From positions 118,763 to 182,762 of the forward strand of contig JAKQIY010000085.1 in NCBI GenBank assembly GCA_029561455.1: DNA of 64,000 bases. Direction: 5' to 3'. The stretch is from a bacterium (GTDB lineage: Bacteria; Zhuqueibacterota; Zhuqueibacteria; Residuimicrobiales; Krinioviventaceae). Made by a program: the position numbers and the translations under genes. The notes beneath the pieces are model-generated. The model was not told where the DNA came from. It saw only the letters and a program-made list of their open reading frames with translations, and ran no database searches. Shown here piece by piece: positions 63,841 through 64,000 of this stretch (the first letter of the stretch is position 1; every line of letters starts with the position of its first letter).

Positions 63841-63975
63841 TAAGGCCCCATACAACTCTAAATAAAAAGGGTCAACTCGTTTATGAATTGACCCTTTATC
63901 ATGTCGGGGCGCAGAGATTTGAATACGCAGGGGCGTACTGGCATCGTTTGTGACGATGCATCAGCCCTGGACTTT
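63841..63975. repeat. Structured repeat B, copy 4 (diverged, near window edge)
   Basis: Keeps the terminator-like stem as AAAGGGTCAA/TTGACCCTTT (63866-63875, 63888-63897), a compensated A-T to G-C change relative to the other copies, and the GTCGGGGCGCAGAGATTTGAA core from 63903. An internal hairpin CATCGT/ACGATG (63941-63957 region) closes before CAGCCCTGGAC. The leading hairpin and inverted-repeat arms are lost or different. Confidence 0.65.
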
Positions 63976-64000
63976 TCTGCTCTGTTTTGGAACTTGTTAG

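Noticed and set aside
62741..63975. CRISPR array or integron cassette array
   Set aside because: The units are about 300-350 bp and diverged, without short regular spacers, and no cas genes are present. The inverted repeats lack the GTTRRRY/RYYYAAC ends of attC sites and no integrase is seen.
1..64000. rRNA operon or intact tRNA genes in the window
   Set aside because: Reading the intergenic regions on both strands I found no rRNA-like conserved stretches and no complete cloverleaf.

Overview
The window comes from a bacterium of the FCB superphylum. A PorX-type response regulator (18963-20525) and a secreted protein with a C-terminal type IX sorting domain (40729-41649) point there. The porX-tsaE order resembles Bacteroidota, but the condensed type IV pilus operon and mixed promoter signals suit a Calditrichota- or KSB1-like lineage better. 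That placement is inference; no rRNA or tRNA gene is present to settle it. Coding density is high, with few mobile elements apart from structured repeats and one toxin-antitoxin pair.

Layout. 1-610: 5' part of a cstA-like pyruvate/peptide transporter, cut by the window edge. 836-18296 (minus strand): a type IV pilus / type II secretion-like operon. In transcription order it holds a major pilin-like protein with its own terminator, PilC, PilB, a response regulator with a cyclic-nucleotide-like domain, a membrane sensor that keeps only the His-containing half of a kinase, PilT, a PilM-PilN fusion, a PilO-PilP fusion, a secretin, a giant Ig-like lipoprotein, three pilin-like or pilus-associated proteins and an HDOD protein. 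18963-31831 (plus): porX followed by housekeeping genes tsaE, tsaB, rimI, accD, surE, guaA, glmS, a TPR plus periplasmic-binding protein, a small outer-membrane barrel, uppP and holA. 31887-34405: an ECF sigma factor, its zinc anti-sigma factor and an HtrA-like protein in which all three catalytic residues are replaced.

34556-41649: an accessory stretch with two paralogous exported proteins (DUF8021-like), a RelB/YafQ toxin-antitoxin pair with its own promoter and operator, a SnoaL-like protein, a GNAT acetyltransferase, a DODA-type dioxygenase and a type IX cargo. 42316-56959: a signalling and peptide-uptake island with three soluble GAF histidine kinases (the third catalytically degenerate), a complete Opp/Nik-type ABC transporter and its binding lipoprotein, and a 1244-residue Ser/Thr kinase with a dead P-loop ATPase and a TPR tail. 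57059-62470 (minus): a phosphate regulon operon, porin-pstS-pstC-pstA-pstB-phoU, headed by four Pho-box-like hexamers spaced exactly 11 bp apart.

62595-64000 holds no convincing gene. It is filled with structured repeats: two copies of a roughly 102-bp hairpin element, and four tandem copies of a roughly 300-350-bp unit. Read on the minus strand, each unit looks like a tRNA-sized fold ending in a tRNA-like T-loop and acceptor 3' end, followed by an intrinsic terminator. Compensatory changes in its stems make this the least explained and most interesting part of the window.
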